From: Patescibacteria group bacterium
GTDB lineage: Bacteria > Patescibacteriota > Patescibacteriia > Veblenbacterales > UBA10138
Direction of reading: 5' to 3'
Assembly (NCBI GenBank): GCA_003512705.1
Contig: DOPF01000023.1
Coordinates: 1 to 11,544 of the forward strand
Length of the DNA: 11,544 nt
Positions within the stretch are counted from its first letter, which is position 1, and every line of letters starts with the position of its first letter. The position numbers and the translations under genes were made by a program. The notes beneath the pieces are model-generated. The model had not been told where the DNA came from and did no database searches. It was given only the letters and a program-made list of their open reading frames with translations. Of this stretch, positions 6,080 to 11,511 are shown in pieces.

Positions 6080-6110
6080 ATTATATCACAAACGACTGAT
6101 ACGGTTATCA
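6080..6110 (-). promoter_or_regulatory. Extended -10 promoter and possible operator of the pilin operon
   Basis: On the minus strand, TGATATAAT (6088-6080) is a consensus extended -10, with no recognisable -35. Where the -35 would lie there is a perfect inverted repeat, TGATA-4-TATCA (6097-6110), a possible regulator site. The -10 lies about 10 bp from the ATG at 6070, implying an mRNA with almost no leader. Confidence 0.55.
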
Positions 6111-6138
6111 GCTAACCAGCCGCGGCCGAATGCTAAAG

Positions 6139-6273
6139 CTACTCTAATTCCTTCTCAATGCCAGTCATTTCCCGCTCCAGCATAACTTCGGAACTTTTCA
6201 AGGCTTTCTTTAACCGATCGGCAATTTGCTTTTCCCGTTGGCTCAAACCAGCCTTACCATCCAGTTTTGACAC
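6139..6273 (-). CDS. Possible small charged helical protein, or remnant of one
   Basis: A 44-codon frame opens with GTG at 6273 and ends in TAG at 6139. It can be read upstream to 6297 but without an ATG. The product is protein-like: 'KAGLSQREKQIADRLKKAL' followed by 'KSSEVMLEREMTGIEKELE', strongly charged, with heptad-like spacing of Leu/Ile/Val and thus probably helical or coiled coil. No family is recognised. An out-of-frame ATG (6293) reaches a stop after three codons, so the 5' end of an older gene may have been lost. It precedes the pilin operon on the same strand. Coding is suggested only by amino acid composition. The remaining AT-rich sequence 6300-6425 shows nothing I can name. Confidence 0.35.
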   Translation of the reverse strand: MSKLDGKAGLSQREKQIADRLKKALKSSEVMLEREMTGIEKELE

Positions 6274-6425
6274 TTGGCTTTCTATTTCTTCATGTATTTA
6301 TAAGTGTAGGTATTAGTTTTAAAATTTTATTAAGTAAATTTTATTTCTTAACCACAAAATAACTGCGCTAAATACAGTTTAAAGACAATTTTTATTGTAT
6401 AATATTTTCAGCGAAATTTAAAGAA

Positions 6426-6463
6426 CCAAAAACCGGCCGCTAAATTTTAACTAGCAACCGGTT
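6426..6463 (-). terminator. Intrinsic terminator of the SIMPL-domain gene
   Basis: On the minus strand, AACCGG pairs with CCGGTT (6463-6458 with 6436-6431) and an inner GCTA pairs with TAGC, separated by a 2x2 internal loop and a 9-nt apical loop. TTTTTGG follows. It begins 24 bp past the stop of the gene ending at 6487. Confidence 0.7.
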
Positions 6464-6486
6464 GCGTAGCAAGATAAATGACCTAA

Positions 6487-7263
6487 CTAACGTATTTCGT
6501 AGCGCAGAGTAACGGTTATCACCATGTCCTGCGAACCGGGTTCTATGGCGGGGGCGTTACCGCCGCCGATGCTCACATCCGACTTTATCTCCGACCCGCC
6601 CATGCCATAGGCATAGTAAGGCTGCGGGTAATTATAACCTTCGTCTATGGACAGTAAATCACCCAAGCCAAATCCACCGGATCTGGCCACGGCCCTCGCC
6701 TTGGCTTGCGCTTTTTGTATGGCTTCTTCCCGCGCCTGGTCTTGCACCGCCGCGGGATCGTCAACTGTAAAAGTTAACTGGGAAACCTGATTAGCGCCGT
6801 TATCTACCACACCCGAAACTAGGTTGCCAATTTTTCCAAAGTCACGCACTTTTACTTCCACACTTTGCTGCACGGTATAACCAACTATTTGCGGTGGCGG
6901 ACAAGTACCGGTATAGCAACTTGAATACTGATACCGCGGCTGAACTTCGTAGCTCTGGGTGCTGATATCTTTACTATCTACCCCCTGACCTTTTACAAAA
7001 TCCAAAGCCTTATTGACTTTATCTGTATTGGTTTTTTGCAGAGTGGCGATATCGCGACCACCCTCGGTGATAACACTAAAGTTAAATTGCGCCACATCGG
7101 GCACGGCCACGGCTTTGCCTTCGCCGGTTACGGAAAAACTTCGGTAGCCCGACGGGTTAACATTTTTGGCGTAGGCTTGTACGTAAACCAGCACGCCGTA
7201 TGATGCCACGGCCAGCGCCACTACCAGCATGGCACCAACGTAAGCTTTGATTTTGTCGTTCAT
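6487..7263 (-). CDS. SIMPL-domain (DUF541) membrane-anchored protein
   Basis: This 258-residue protein has one N-terminal membrane helix (about residues 8-30) and a SIMPL (DUF541) domain outside the membrane. Family landmarks are 'FSVTGEGKAVAVPDVAQFNFSV' split at about 43-64, 'VGYTVQQSVEVKVRDFGKIG' (about 127-146) and 'AREEAIQKAQAKARAVARSGG' (about 177-197), then the final strand 'DMVITVTLRYEI'. The two cysteines are close together (116 and 121, 'CYTGTC') and may form a disulfide loop. Relatives include the E. coli oxidative-stress-linked protein YggE and are otherwise of unclear biochemical function; I assign no reaction. It has its own promoter and terminator, so it is monocistronic. No Shine-Dalgarno precedes the ATG at 7263. 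Confidence 0.88.
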   Translation of the reverse strand: MNDKIKAYVGAMLVVALAVASYGVLVYVQAYAKNVNPSGYRSFSVTGEGKAVAVPDVAQFNFSVITEGGRDIATLQKTNTDKVNKALDFVKGQGVDSKDISTQSYEVQPRYQYSSCYTGTCPPPQIVGYTVQQSVEVKVRDFGKIGNLVSGVVDNGANQVSQLTFTVDDPAAVQDQAREEAIQKAQAKARAVARSGGFGLGDLLSIDEGYNYPQPYYAYGMGGSEIKSDVSIGGGNAPAIEPGSQDMVITVTLRYEIR

Positions 7264-7293
7264 AAATTAAATGAATAATTATTAGATAAAATC

Positions 7294-7322
7294 ATTATAT
7301 ACTAAAAAATAAATACCAGCAA
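7294..7322 (-). promoter_or_regulatory. Promoter of the SIMPL-domain gene
   Basis: On the minus strand, TTGCTG (7322-7317) and TATAAT (7299-7294) are 17 bp apart. The start would be near 7287, about 24 nt before the ATG. Confidence 0.75.
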
Positions 7323-7332
7323 TCGCCTGCCG

Positions 7333-7349
7333 CATGGTTTCAAACCATG
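7333..7349. repeat. Short perfect inverted repeat upstream of the SIMPL promoter
   Basis: CATGGTTT and AAACCATG are separated by one base. It lies about 10 bp upstream of the SIMPL-gene -35 and could be a regulator-binding site; this is inferred from position only. Confidence 0.5.
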
Positions 7350-7366
7350 TTAATCATAAGAACGCC

Positions 7367-7402
7367 TAAGGGATTTTGTCCCACGTGGGACAAAATCCCT
7401 TA
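7367..7402. repeat. Perfect 36-bp palindrome
   Basis: The sequence is its own reverse complement over 36 bp with no central spacer. Each arm is TAAGGGATTTTGTCCCAC and the centre is CCCACGTGGG. It lies between the leftward SIMPL promoter and the rightward small-peptide unit. It has no T-tract suited to termination on either strand. It may be a palindromic repeat element or a divergent regulatory site. Confidence 0.9.
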
Positions 7403-7456
7403 AGATAAAATATAGTGAAATAATCAGCCATCAACCGAAAGCGCGGGTGATTACAT

Positions 7457-7485
7457 TTGACAAATAATCATCAACAAGTTAACTT
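7457..7485 (+). promoter_or_regulatory. Possible promoter of the plus-strand small-peptide unit
   Basis: A perfect -35 TTGACA (7457-7462) is followed 17 bp later by TAACTT (7480-7485), which keeps the important T, A and final T of the -10 but is otherwise weak. A start near 7492 would place the folded leader at the 5' end of the transcript. Confidence 0.4.
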
Positions 7486-7502
7486 TAATGGCTCATTAAC
7501 AT

Positions 7503-7616
7503 CCAATACCTTTCGGTAATTGGCGGTCTTTTGGCCCCCCAGCTACCGGAAGGGAGCGCTCAAAAAATAAGCGCTTAAGCTCAAGAGAGTTGGTCGCTCT
7601 TGGTGCCAATCCTTCC
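7503..7616 (+). ncRNA. Structured leader RNA, class unknown
   Basis: Several stems can be drawn. A hairpin at 7503-7523 has CCAATACC pairing with GGTAATTGG around one bulge, with loop TTTC. A closing stem GGAAGG/CCTTCC (7548-7553 with 7611-7616) encloses two perfect hairpins, AGCGCT (7555-7560 with 7570-7575) and CAAGAG/CTCTTG (7582-7587 with 7597-7602), giving a three-way junction. An alternative hairpin GCTACC-GGAA-GGGAGC (7542-7557) competes with it. GGCCCCC (7533-7539) is complementary to GGGGGCC at 7659-7665 inside the peptide gene. It precedes a short ORF and a terminator, so a cis-regulatory leader is the simplest reading. No known riboswitch class was recognised. Confidence 0.5.
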
Positions 7617-7641
7617 CCTTTATTCTTAATGCTTAAACTAT

Positions 7642-7797
7642 ATGTTTAGAGCATTTTCGGGGGCCTTGGCACTAGCTCTAACTTTATTGGTGCTTAATTG
7701 GTTCCTTCCCACATTGCTGCAGGCAATAGTGGATGTAGCGCTAAAGCTACTACAATTGTTGAGTAACGCGCTCGACAATTTGCCGCCAGCCATGTAA
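7642..7797 (+). CDS. Small hydrophobic peptide, 51 residues
   Basis: This is the only convincing plus-strand gene. The product starts 'MFRAFSGALALALTLLVLNW' (residues 1-20), a membrane segment with one positive charge in front. It continues with 'FLPTLLQAIVDVALKLLQLL' (21-40), which could be a second or amphipathic helix, and ends 'SNALDNLPPAM'. Only five residues are charged (R3, D31, K35, D45 and the terminus region). No Shine-Dalgarno is visible. Support for a real gene comes from the consistent hydrophobic pattern, a strong terminator starting 8 bp past the stop codon, and a folded leader upstream. The family is not recognised. A small membrane protein is most likely; a type I toxin-like peptide is possible but no antisense RNA was identified. 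Confidence 0.55.
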   Translation: MFRAFSGALALALTLLVLNWFLPTLLQAIVDVALKLLQLLSNALDNLPPAM

Positions 7798-7804
7798 AAA
7801 GTTT

Positions 7805-7841
7805 AGGCCGTACGATACACATCGTCACGGCCTTTTCTTTT
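7805..7841 (+). terminator. Strong intrinsic terminator after the small peptide gene
   Basis: AGGCCGT and ACGGCCT pair perfectly. Inside them ACGAT pairs with ATCGT around the loop ACAC, with a single bulged C. The stem is followed by TTTTCTTTT. This 12-bp stem with T-tract argues that a plus-strand transcript truly ends here. Confidence 0.85.
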
Positions 7842-7871
7842 AATAAAAATGTGCCGTCATAAAGCACTCCA

Positions 7872-7889
7872 TTTGTACCCATTCGCGCG
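7872..7889. repeat. Half copy of the 30-bp palindromic repeat
   Basis: This is the 18-nt left part (TTTGTACCCATTCGCGCG) of the palindrome found whole at 7981-8010 and 9881-9910. The right arm is absent and a different GC-rich hairpin element begins within 6 bp, suggesting replacement or insertion at the palindrome centre. Confidence 0.85.
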
Positions 7890-7894
7890 TGGCG

Positions 7895-7929
7895 CCCCGT
7901 TGGGTCCGCCGCGGCGGACTTCTACGGGG
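7895..7929. repeat. GC-rich nested hairpin element
   Basis: CCCCGT (7895-7900) pairs with ACGGGG (7924-7929) and encloses the perfect 16-bp palindrome GTCCGCCGCGGCGGAC (7904-7919). It is much richer in GC than its surroundings. It is not followed by a clean T-tract on either strand, so it looks like a palindromic repeat rather than a terminator. No other copy is in the window. The rest of 7930-7978 shows nothing I can name. Confidence 0.75.
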
Positions 7930-7978
7930 AAAAAATTGTACGCTTTTTTGTAAACATTATTAACAACAAACTATCCCC

Positions 7979-8012
7979 ACTTTGTACCCATTCGCGCGAA
8001 TGGGTACAAAGT
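7979..8012. repeat. Palindromic repeat, full copy A
   Basis: A perfect 34-bp palindrome whose 30-bp core (arm TTTGTACCCATTCGC) recurs intact at 9881-9910 and as a half at 7872-7889. The centre is CGCGCG. It lies downstream of the purC terminator. Confidence 0.92.
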
Positions 8013-8079
8013 CAAATTAATAAATCTGCCGTTAATTAATTTTCGGGATACGTCCCATACCTTGATAGATGTGGGGGTA

Positions 8080-8117
8080 AAATAAAAAAAAACCCGAGGC
8101 GCTTTGCCACCCCGGGG
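8080..8117 (-). terminator. Intrinsic terminator after purC
   Basis: On the minus strand a GC-rich stem (CCCGGGG... with ...CCTCGGG, imperfect inside) is followed by TTTTTTTTATTTT. It lies about 25 bp past the purC stop. Its 3' arm and T-tract resemble those of the terminator after purB. Confidence 0.8.
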
Positions 8118-8141
8118 TATTTAAAGAAATATTTCTCCTGC

Positions 8142-9191
8142 TTAAAACATCATTTCCGGCCGGTAATCCTTGACCGTGGTGCCGATAAGAGTTTCGGCGG
8201 TTTTGGGGTATATCTCCGCCACTTCGGCAATCAGATTTCGCGGCTCGGGAATTTGAGCAATAAAAGCCAGATGTTCAGGATCTTTCGGGTCCAGTTTATT
8301 GATACCCTTAATGAGCTGGCCTTTTTTGTCACGGAATGGAGTTTCGATGCCTTTTCCCCACTGCCGCACCTTCTCCTTATCGTGAGACTCTGGTTCTGTA
8401 GTGTTCTTCATAGAGAAGGCGTATTCATCCACACCGGTATAGCGGCTACTGTCCGGAGTAAAGACCTCATCCACCAGACCCAGAAACTCCTCACCGTCGT
8501 GGCCGGTTATCATCCCGATTTCCTTTTTGCTATCGAGAAGAATAAAACCACGAGTCTCGGCGTGGACGTATGCCCGCCGGTACGCCTCGGCGCATAATTC
8601 CACCCCCTGGTTATAGTAAATACCCAGCAACTCCCTGGCTGCCTCTTGCGTAATATTGATATCGCTCCCGTCGGTCGACTTGGTTGAAGGTGTAAACAGC
8701 GGCGCGGGCAACTTACTCCACTTCACGATACCCGGTGGTAACTGCACACCAGCCACGACGCCATTATTTTCCAGGTAATCTTGATAGCCAGACCCTCCTA
8801 ACATAGCCCGGAAAATCATCTCCACTGGAAAAACCTGGGCCCGACGCACGAACAGAGTTCTACCCATGGGAATGTCGGGATGTGCTTGTGTCACCTTTCG
8901 AACCATGTCAATATTTTTCTGACTGGTTCTGTGTATCAGGTGATTGGGCATATCCCCCAGAACCCGCGTGAACATAAAATGTGTAATGGCGGTTAAACTC
9001 TCACCCTTGCCCGGGATGAGGAACTTTAGCACTTTGTCAAAAATGCTGATAGTGTCCCTGGCAACCTGGGCGAGTGTGGTCGGCAGACTGGGGAGGTTAT
9101 ATGTATCCCTAACCTTACCTTGGTACAAAAGGTGCTCACGCAAACTGGGAATTATGGCGGACCACCTTACTGAATCCGGAATATGTGCCAT
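8142..9191 (-). CDS. purC: Phosphoribosylaminoimidazole-succinocarboxamide synthase (SAICAR synthase)
   Basis: PurC joins aspartate to CAIR using ATP to give SAICAR, in the cytoplasm. Landmarks (349-residue numbering) are 'YQGKVRDTY' (23-31), 'RDTISIFD' (45-52), 'IPGKGESLT' (59-67), 'VEMIFRAMLGGSGYQDY' near 123-139, 'FTPSTK' (166-171) and 'DEVFTPDSSRY' (241-251). The protein is longer than the short bacterial form (about 240) and nearer the length of long forms. In the 'DGSDINIT' block a Ser stands where many relatives have His ('GHDENI'), and 'LDSKKEIG' replaces the usual 'DTKFEFG'. The frame is open from a GTG at 9197, but AAAGGA sits 8 nt before the ATG at 9191, so that start is chosen. 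It overlaps the end of purE by 25 bp, implying one operon. Confidence 0.9.
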   Translation of the reverse strand: MAHIPDSVRWSAIIPSLREHLLYQGKVRDTYNLPSLPTTLAQVARDTISIFDKVLKFLIPGKGESLTAITHFMFTRVLGDMPNHLIHRTSQKNIDMVRKVTQAHPDIPMGRTLFVRRAQVFPVEMIFRAMLGGSGYQDYLENNGVVAGVQLPPGIVKWSKLPAPLFTPSTKSTDGSDINITQEAARELLGIYYNQGVELCAEAYRRAYVHAETRGFILLDSKKEIGMITGHDGEEFLGLVDEVFTPDSSRYTGVDEYAFSMKNTTEPESHDKEKVRQWGKGIETPFRDKKGQLIKGINKLDPKDPEHLAFIAQIPEPRNLIAEVAEIYPKTAETLIGTTVKDYRPEMMF

Positions 9192-9745
9192 GACCACTTT
9201 CCTTTCTTCTGTTGTTTTATCAACTCTATTTTTGTCTGCACGATCGCTTCGTCCAGTGTAAAACGCTCAACCAACTTTGGATTGTTTGAATCAGGTAACT
9301 TAATTGATGGTAACTGACCTTCCACAGCATAAATACAAGCCCTTAAAAATCCGTCAGGGCCATCAAAATTCTTAAAAACTACCTGTGTTCTAGGCACTTC
9401 AGTGATACTTAGTCGAGCGGCCTGAGTGTGAATAGGATTTTGCGGATCGGCAAACGCCTGCCCTACAACCACCAACTTGTCGTTCTTGAGCGTGTTACGA
9501 AGATAGGCATCGAATGTTCCAGTCAGATGATTGGCCCAACCGGCACCGACGATGACAACATCCACCAGATCAGGAAGTCTACGACATATATTTAACACAT
9601 CATCAGTATTCCAATGAAGACTGGCGATAATTACTTCCACCACCACGACATTACCCAGTGAAACTTGTTTTTTCAGGTATTCCCAGCCGTTTTGACATTG
9701 CGGCAGATCAGATCTTGATCCGATCATTACAGCGATTCGTCTCAT
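9167..9745 (-). CDS. purE: PurE-like AIR carboxylase family protein (divergent)
   Basis: PurE class enzymes make or rearrange CAIR, the substrate of PurC, which is encoded next. Family marks in this 192-residue protein are 'VMIGSRSDLP' (6-15, the GSxSD phosphate loop) and 'VIVGAGWANHLTG' (64-76, matching 'AGAGGAAHLPG'). The usual 'SAHRTP' motif is replaced by 'SLHWNT' (42-47), keeping the Ser and catalytic His but losing the adjacent Arg. About 30 extra C-terminal residues (Lys-rich, 'KTKIEL..QKKGKW' type) go beyond the normal 160-170. AGGTG lies 4 nt before the ATG at 9745. Its leader is related to that of purB. The operon position supports the function, but a classic class I or class II activity is uncertain. 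Confidence 0.75.
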   Translation of the reverse strand: MRRIAVMIGSRSDLPQCQNGWEYLKKQVSLGNVVVVEVIIASLHWNTDDVLNICRRLPDLVDVVIVGAGWANHLTGTFDAYLRNTLKNDKLVVVGQAFADPQNPIHTQAARLSITEVPRTQVVFKNFDGPDGFLRACIYAVEGQLPSIKLPDSNNPKLVERFTLDEAIVQTKIELIKQQKKGKWSWHIFRIQ

Positions 9746-9751
9746 ATATCA

Positions 9752-9836
9752 CCTGTGAATTATGAAATTGACAAGGGACGGTTTAAAAGCCCTTCCCTAG
9801 TTATTTTTGCGTTATTTTATGCCAATACCTTAGCCT
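9752..9836 (-). promoter_or_regulatory. Purine-gene leader element, purE copy
   Basis: An 85-nt region shared with the purB leader (11420-11502) in the same orientation and at a similar distance from the start. On the plus strand, matching blocks in order are CCTG, ATGAAATT, AGG, CGG, GCCCTTCCC (9789-9797), AGTT, ATTTTT, TTATTTT, GCC and TTAGCCT (9830-9836). The most conserved block reads GGGAAGGGC in the mRNA sense. The promoter could not be placed with confidence; TTGTCT-17-TAGGCT on the minus strand (about 9831-9859) is a candidate. Confidence 0.7.
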
Positions 9837-9854
9837 ATTTTGCTGGTATTGGCA
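9820..9854. repeat. 10-bp inverted repeat upstream of purE
   Basis: TGCCAATACC (9820-9829) and GGTATTGGCA (9845-9854) are perfect complements around a 15-nt loop that contains TTAGCCT. The purB leader does not have this stem. It could be an operator or an upstream RNA hairpin. Confidence 0.7.
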
Positions 9855-9880
9855 AGACAAAAACATAACCCTATTTTACG

Positions 9881-9910
9881 TTTGTACCCATTCGCGCGAA
9901 TGGGTACAAA
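9881..9910. repeat. Palindromic repeat, full copy B
   Basis: This perfect 30-bp palindrome is identical to the core at 7981-8010. It lies between the purB terminator and the purE leader, so the two full copies bracket the purE-purC operon with its leader and terminator. Confidence 0.92.
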
Positions 9911-9915
9911 GTTAA

Positions 9916-9948
9916 TAAAAAACCCCGAGGCGATTACCTAACCTCGGG
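9916..9948 (-). terminator. Intrinsic terminator after purB
   Basis: On the minus strand, CCCGAGG and CCTCGGG form a perfect 7-bp stem around an 11-nt loop and are followed by GTTTTTT. It begins about 28 bp past the purB stop and separates purB from purE-purC. Confidence 0.85.
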
Positions 9949-9976
9949 ATGATTAATGTTTCTATTGCGATTACCG

Positions 9977-11404
9977 TTACCGCAAGTAGTCGTCGGCCAT
10001 GAATGCGATATCTACAGCCTTAGATGCCGCCAGCCCAGTATATTTCTCTGGCGAGTAAAATAGGACCGCCAGTTCTTTAGGGATGGCCGCTAGCGCTTGG
10101 GATACCTTTACATCGTACTCGGCGATAACCCCAATAGCATCAATAAGAAAGACATCCCTCTGATGACATATAGCCATGGCTTGCTCATTGACCAGTTTAT
10201 GAGCATCACCTTCATAACCAGCCATTTGCAGGGCGATGTAAATAGGTTCGGCCAAGATCACCTTTGCGCTTTGTAATAAATTCTTTCGCAAAGCGTCGGA
10301 ATTAACTGTCAGACGAGCTAAGAAAGGAGTGGGGTCGTCTTCTTTTCGCCGCAGTAAAGTATCTAATTGTTGCGTCAGATTCACAATGATTATTGGAAAG
10401 TCACGCATAACGCAGCTACCGACCAAGTCGCGCTGGTGTTCACTAATTAGCGTATCCAGAACTTTGCCAAACTCATTTTTTGTCCGAATGTACATCCCTT
10501 CCAAGTTCTCAAAGTTAATTGGATTACGCTTATGCGCCATGGTAGAAGAACCAACCTGACCCTTATCAAACGGCTCGCCCACTTCAGCAATCTCGCTTCT
10601 CATCAAATGCCGGCAGTCCCTACCCAGTTGCGCCAGTGTTGCCGCGGTCATTAAGCAGGAAAATAAATAGTATGCCAATGGCTCCGGCGGTAATATCTGG
10701 CTGCTGATTGGCGCTGGCTTCAAGCCCACCTTTGCCAACACTCTTTCCTCAAATGATTCACCTTCCGGAATTAAGCCAAGACAGAATTGGGCATTATATG
10801 CTCCGACGGCGCCGGAAATCTTCCCGACCAATCCACCGGAAAACTCATCCATCTTGCGGGCATTAAAGATAAGCCGAGACAGGATGCAGGCTAGCCAAAA
10901 ACCAACAGTAATTGGCAGAGCGTGCTGCCCATGGGTGCGGCCAATTTGCACCGTGTCGCTGTACTTAAGAATCAAATCACGAAACAAACCAATAACCTCG
11001 GCGATTTTTAACTGAACCACATGATTATGTGCCCGTACGAACGCCAGAATCCGGCCGGTATCTAACGGGTCATAACTAGTCAGTGGAATATGAATCCAAC
11101 GAGCCAAACGAGGAGGGCAGACGCCATTAATTTTTTGCACCAATGCCCTGATGTCGTGTTTGGTTACTTTGCGTTCCCATTCTTCAACTTCGGTGGTGGT
11201 GATTTCTTTTACCTTATCCCGAACTTCGGGCGTCAATAATTCATAATCAGCCGCCGGCATCTTTCCGATTTCGGCCAACACATCCAGAGTGGCCAACTCC
11301 ACTTCGGCAACTGGAACTATAATGTTATCGTGTCCAAAAAATTCTTTTAAATCCCTTGGCTGATAACGAAGTGTTCCAGGTAACGTCAGATTTCTACTAG
11401 TCAT
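9977..11404 (-). CDS. purB: Adenylosuccinate lyase
   Basis: PurB removes fumarate from SAICAR (giving AICAR) and from adenylosuccinate (giving AMP). It is a cytoplasmic homotetramer of the aspartase/fumarase superfamily. In 475-residue numbering, 'TKHDIRAL' is at 81-88, 'TSYDPLDTGRIL' at 109-120, 'IGRTHGQHALP' with the catalytic His at 154-164, and the signature loop 'VGSSTMAHKRNP' at 284-295. Relatives usually have Pro where this loop has Ala ('SSxMPxK'). Length is normal. The frame opens with TTG at 11413, but the AGGAAAGGG sequence is 9 nt before the ATG at 11404 and touches the TTG, so the ATG is chosen. It has its own terminator and a leader shared with purE. Confidence 0.93.
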   Translation of the reverse strand: MTSRNLTLPGTLRYQPRDLKEFFGHDNIIVPVAEVELATLDVLAEIGKMPAADYELLTPEVRDKVKEITTTEVEEWERKVTKHDIRALVQKINGVCPPRLARWIHIPLTSYDPLDTGRILAFVRAHNHVVQLKIAEVIGLFRDLILKYSDTVQIGRTHGQHALPITVGFWLACILSRLIFNARKMDEFSGGLVGKISGAVGAYNAQFCLGLIPEGESFEERVLAKVGLKPAPISSQILPPEPLAYYLFSCLMTAATLAQLGRDCRHLMRSEIAEVGEPFDKGQVGSSTMAHKRNPINFENLEGMYIRTKNEFGKVLDTLISEHQRDLVGSCVMRDFPIIIVNLTQQLDTLLRRKEDDPTPFLARLTVNSDALRKNLLQSAKVILAEPIYIALQMAGYEGDAHKLVNEQAMAICHQRDVFLIDAIGVIAEYDVKVSQALAAIPKELAVLFYSPEKYTGLAASKAVDIAFMADDYLR

Positions 11405-11419
11405 AACATCCAACCCTTT

Positions 11420-11502
11420 CCTGAAATATGAAATTTTAAAGGAGCGGCAACTGCCCTTCCCCAGTTGATTTTTTCTTTATTTTTACGCCCCAACTTTAGC
11501 CT
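11420..11502 (-). promoter_or_regulatory. Purine-gene leader element, purB copy
   Basis: An 83-nt counterpart of the purE leader, with the same blocks in the same order, including GCCCTTCCC (plus strand 11453-11461) and TTAGCCT (11496-11502). Here the conserved block forms the loop of a perfect hairpin: CAACTG and CAGTTG around eight bases (11448-11467). In the purE copy this stem is not kept, although other weak pairings exist. Confidence 0.7.
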
Positions 11503-11511
11503 GAAACAAAT

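Noticed and set aside
6398..6403. TATAAT on the plus strand in the AT-rich gap at about 6385-6405
   Set aside because: No matching -35 and no plus-strand gene follows; the region is simply AT-rich.
7536..7566. SRP RNA (4.5S-like) because of the CCGGAAGGGAGC string
   Set aside because: The 12-nt match covers the GGAA tetraloop side, but the paired 5' GGTCAGG side and the AGCAG internal loop are missing, so SRP domain IV cannot form.
7694..7882. Minus-strand ORF of 62 codons opposite the small-peptide gene
   Set aside because: It runs through the plus-strand terminator and into a repeat, has no recognisable protein pattern and no start signal; it is the antisense shadow of the 7642-7797 gene.
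8142..11413. Recent horizontal transfer of the purine genes based on composition
   Set aside because: They seem somewhat richer in GC than the genes to the left, but I did not compute it and the terminators and repeats look native; evidence is too thin to claim transfer.
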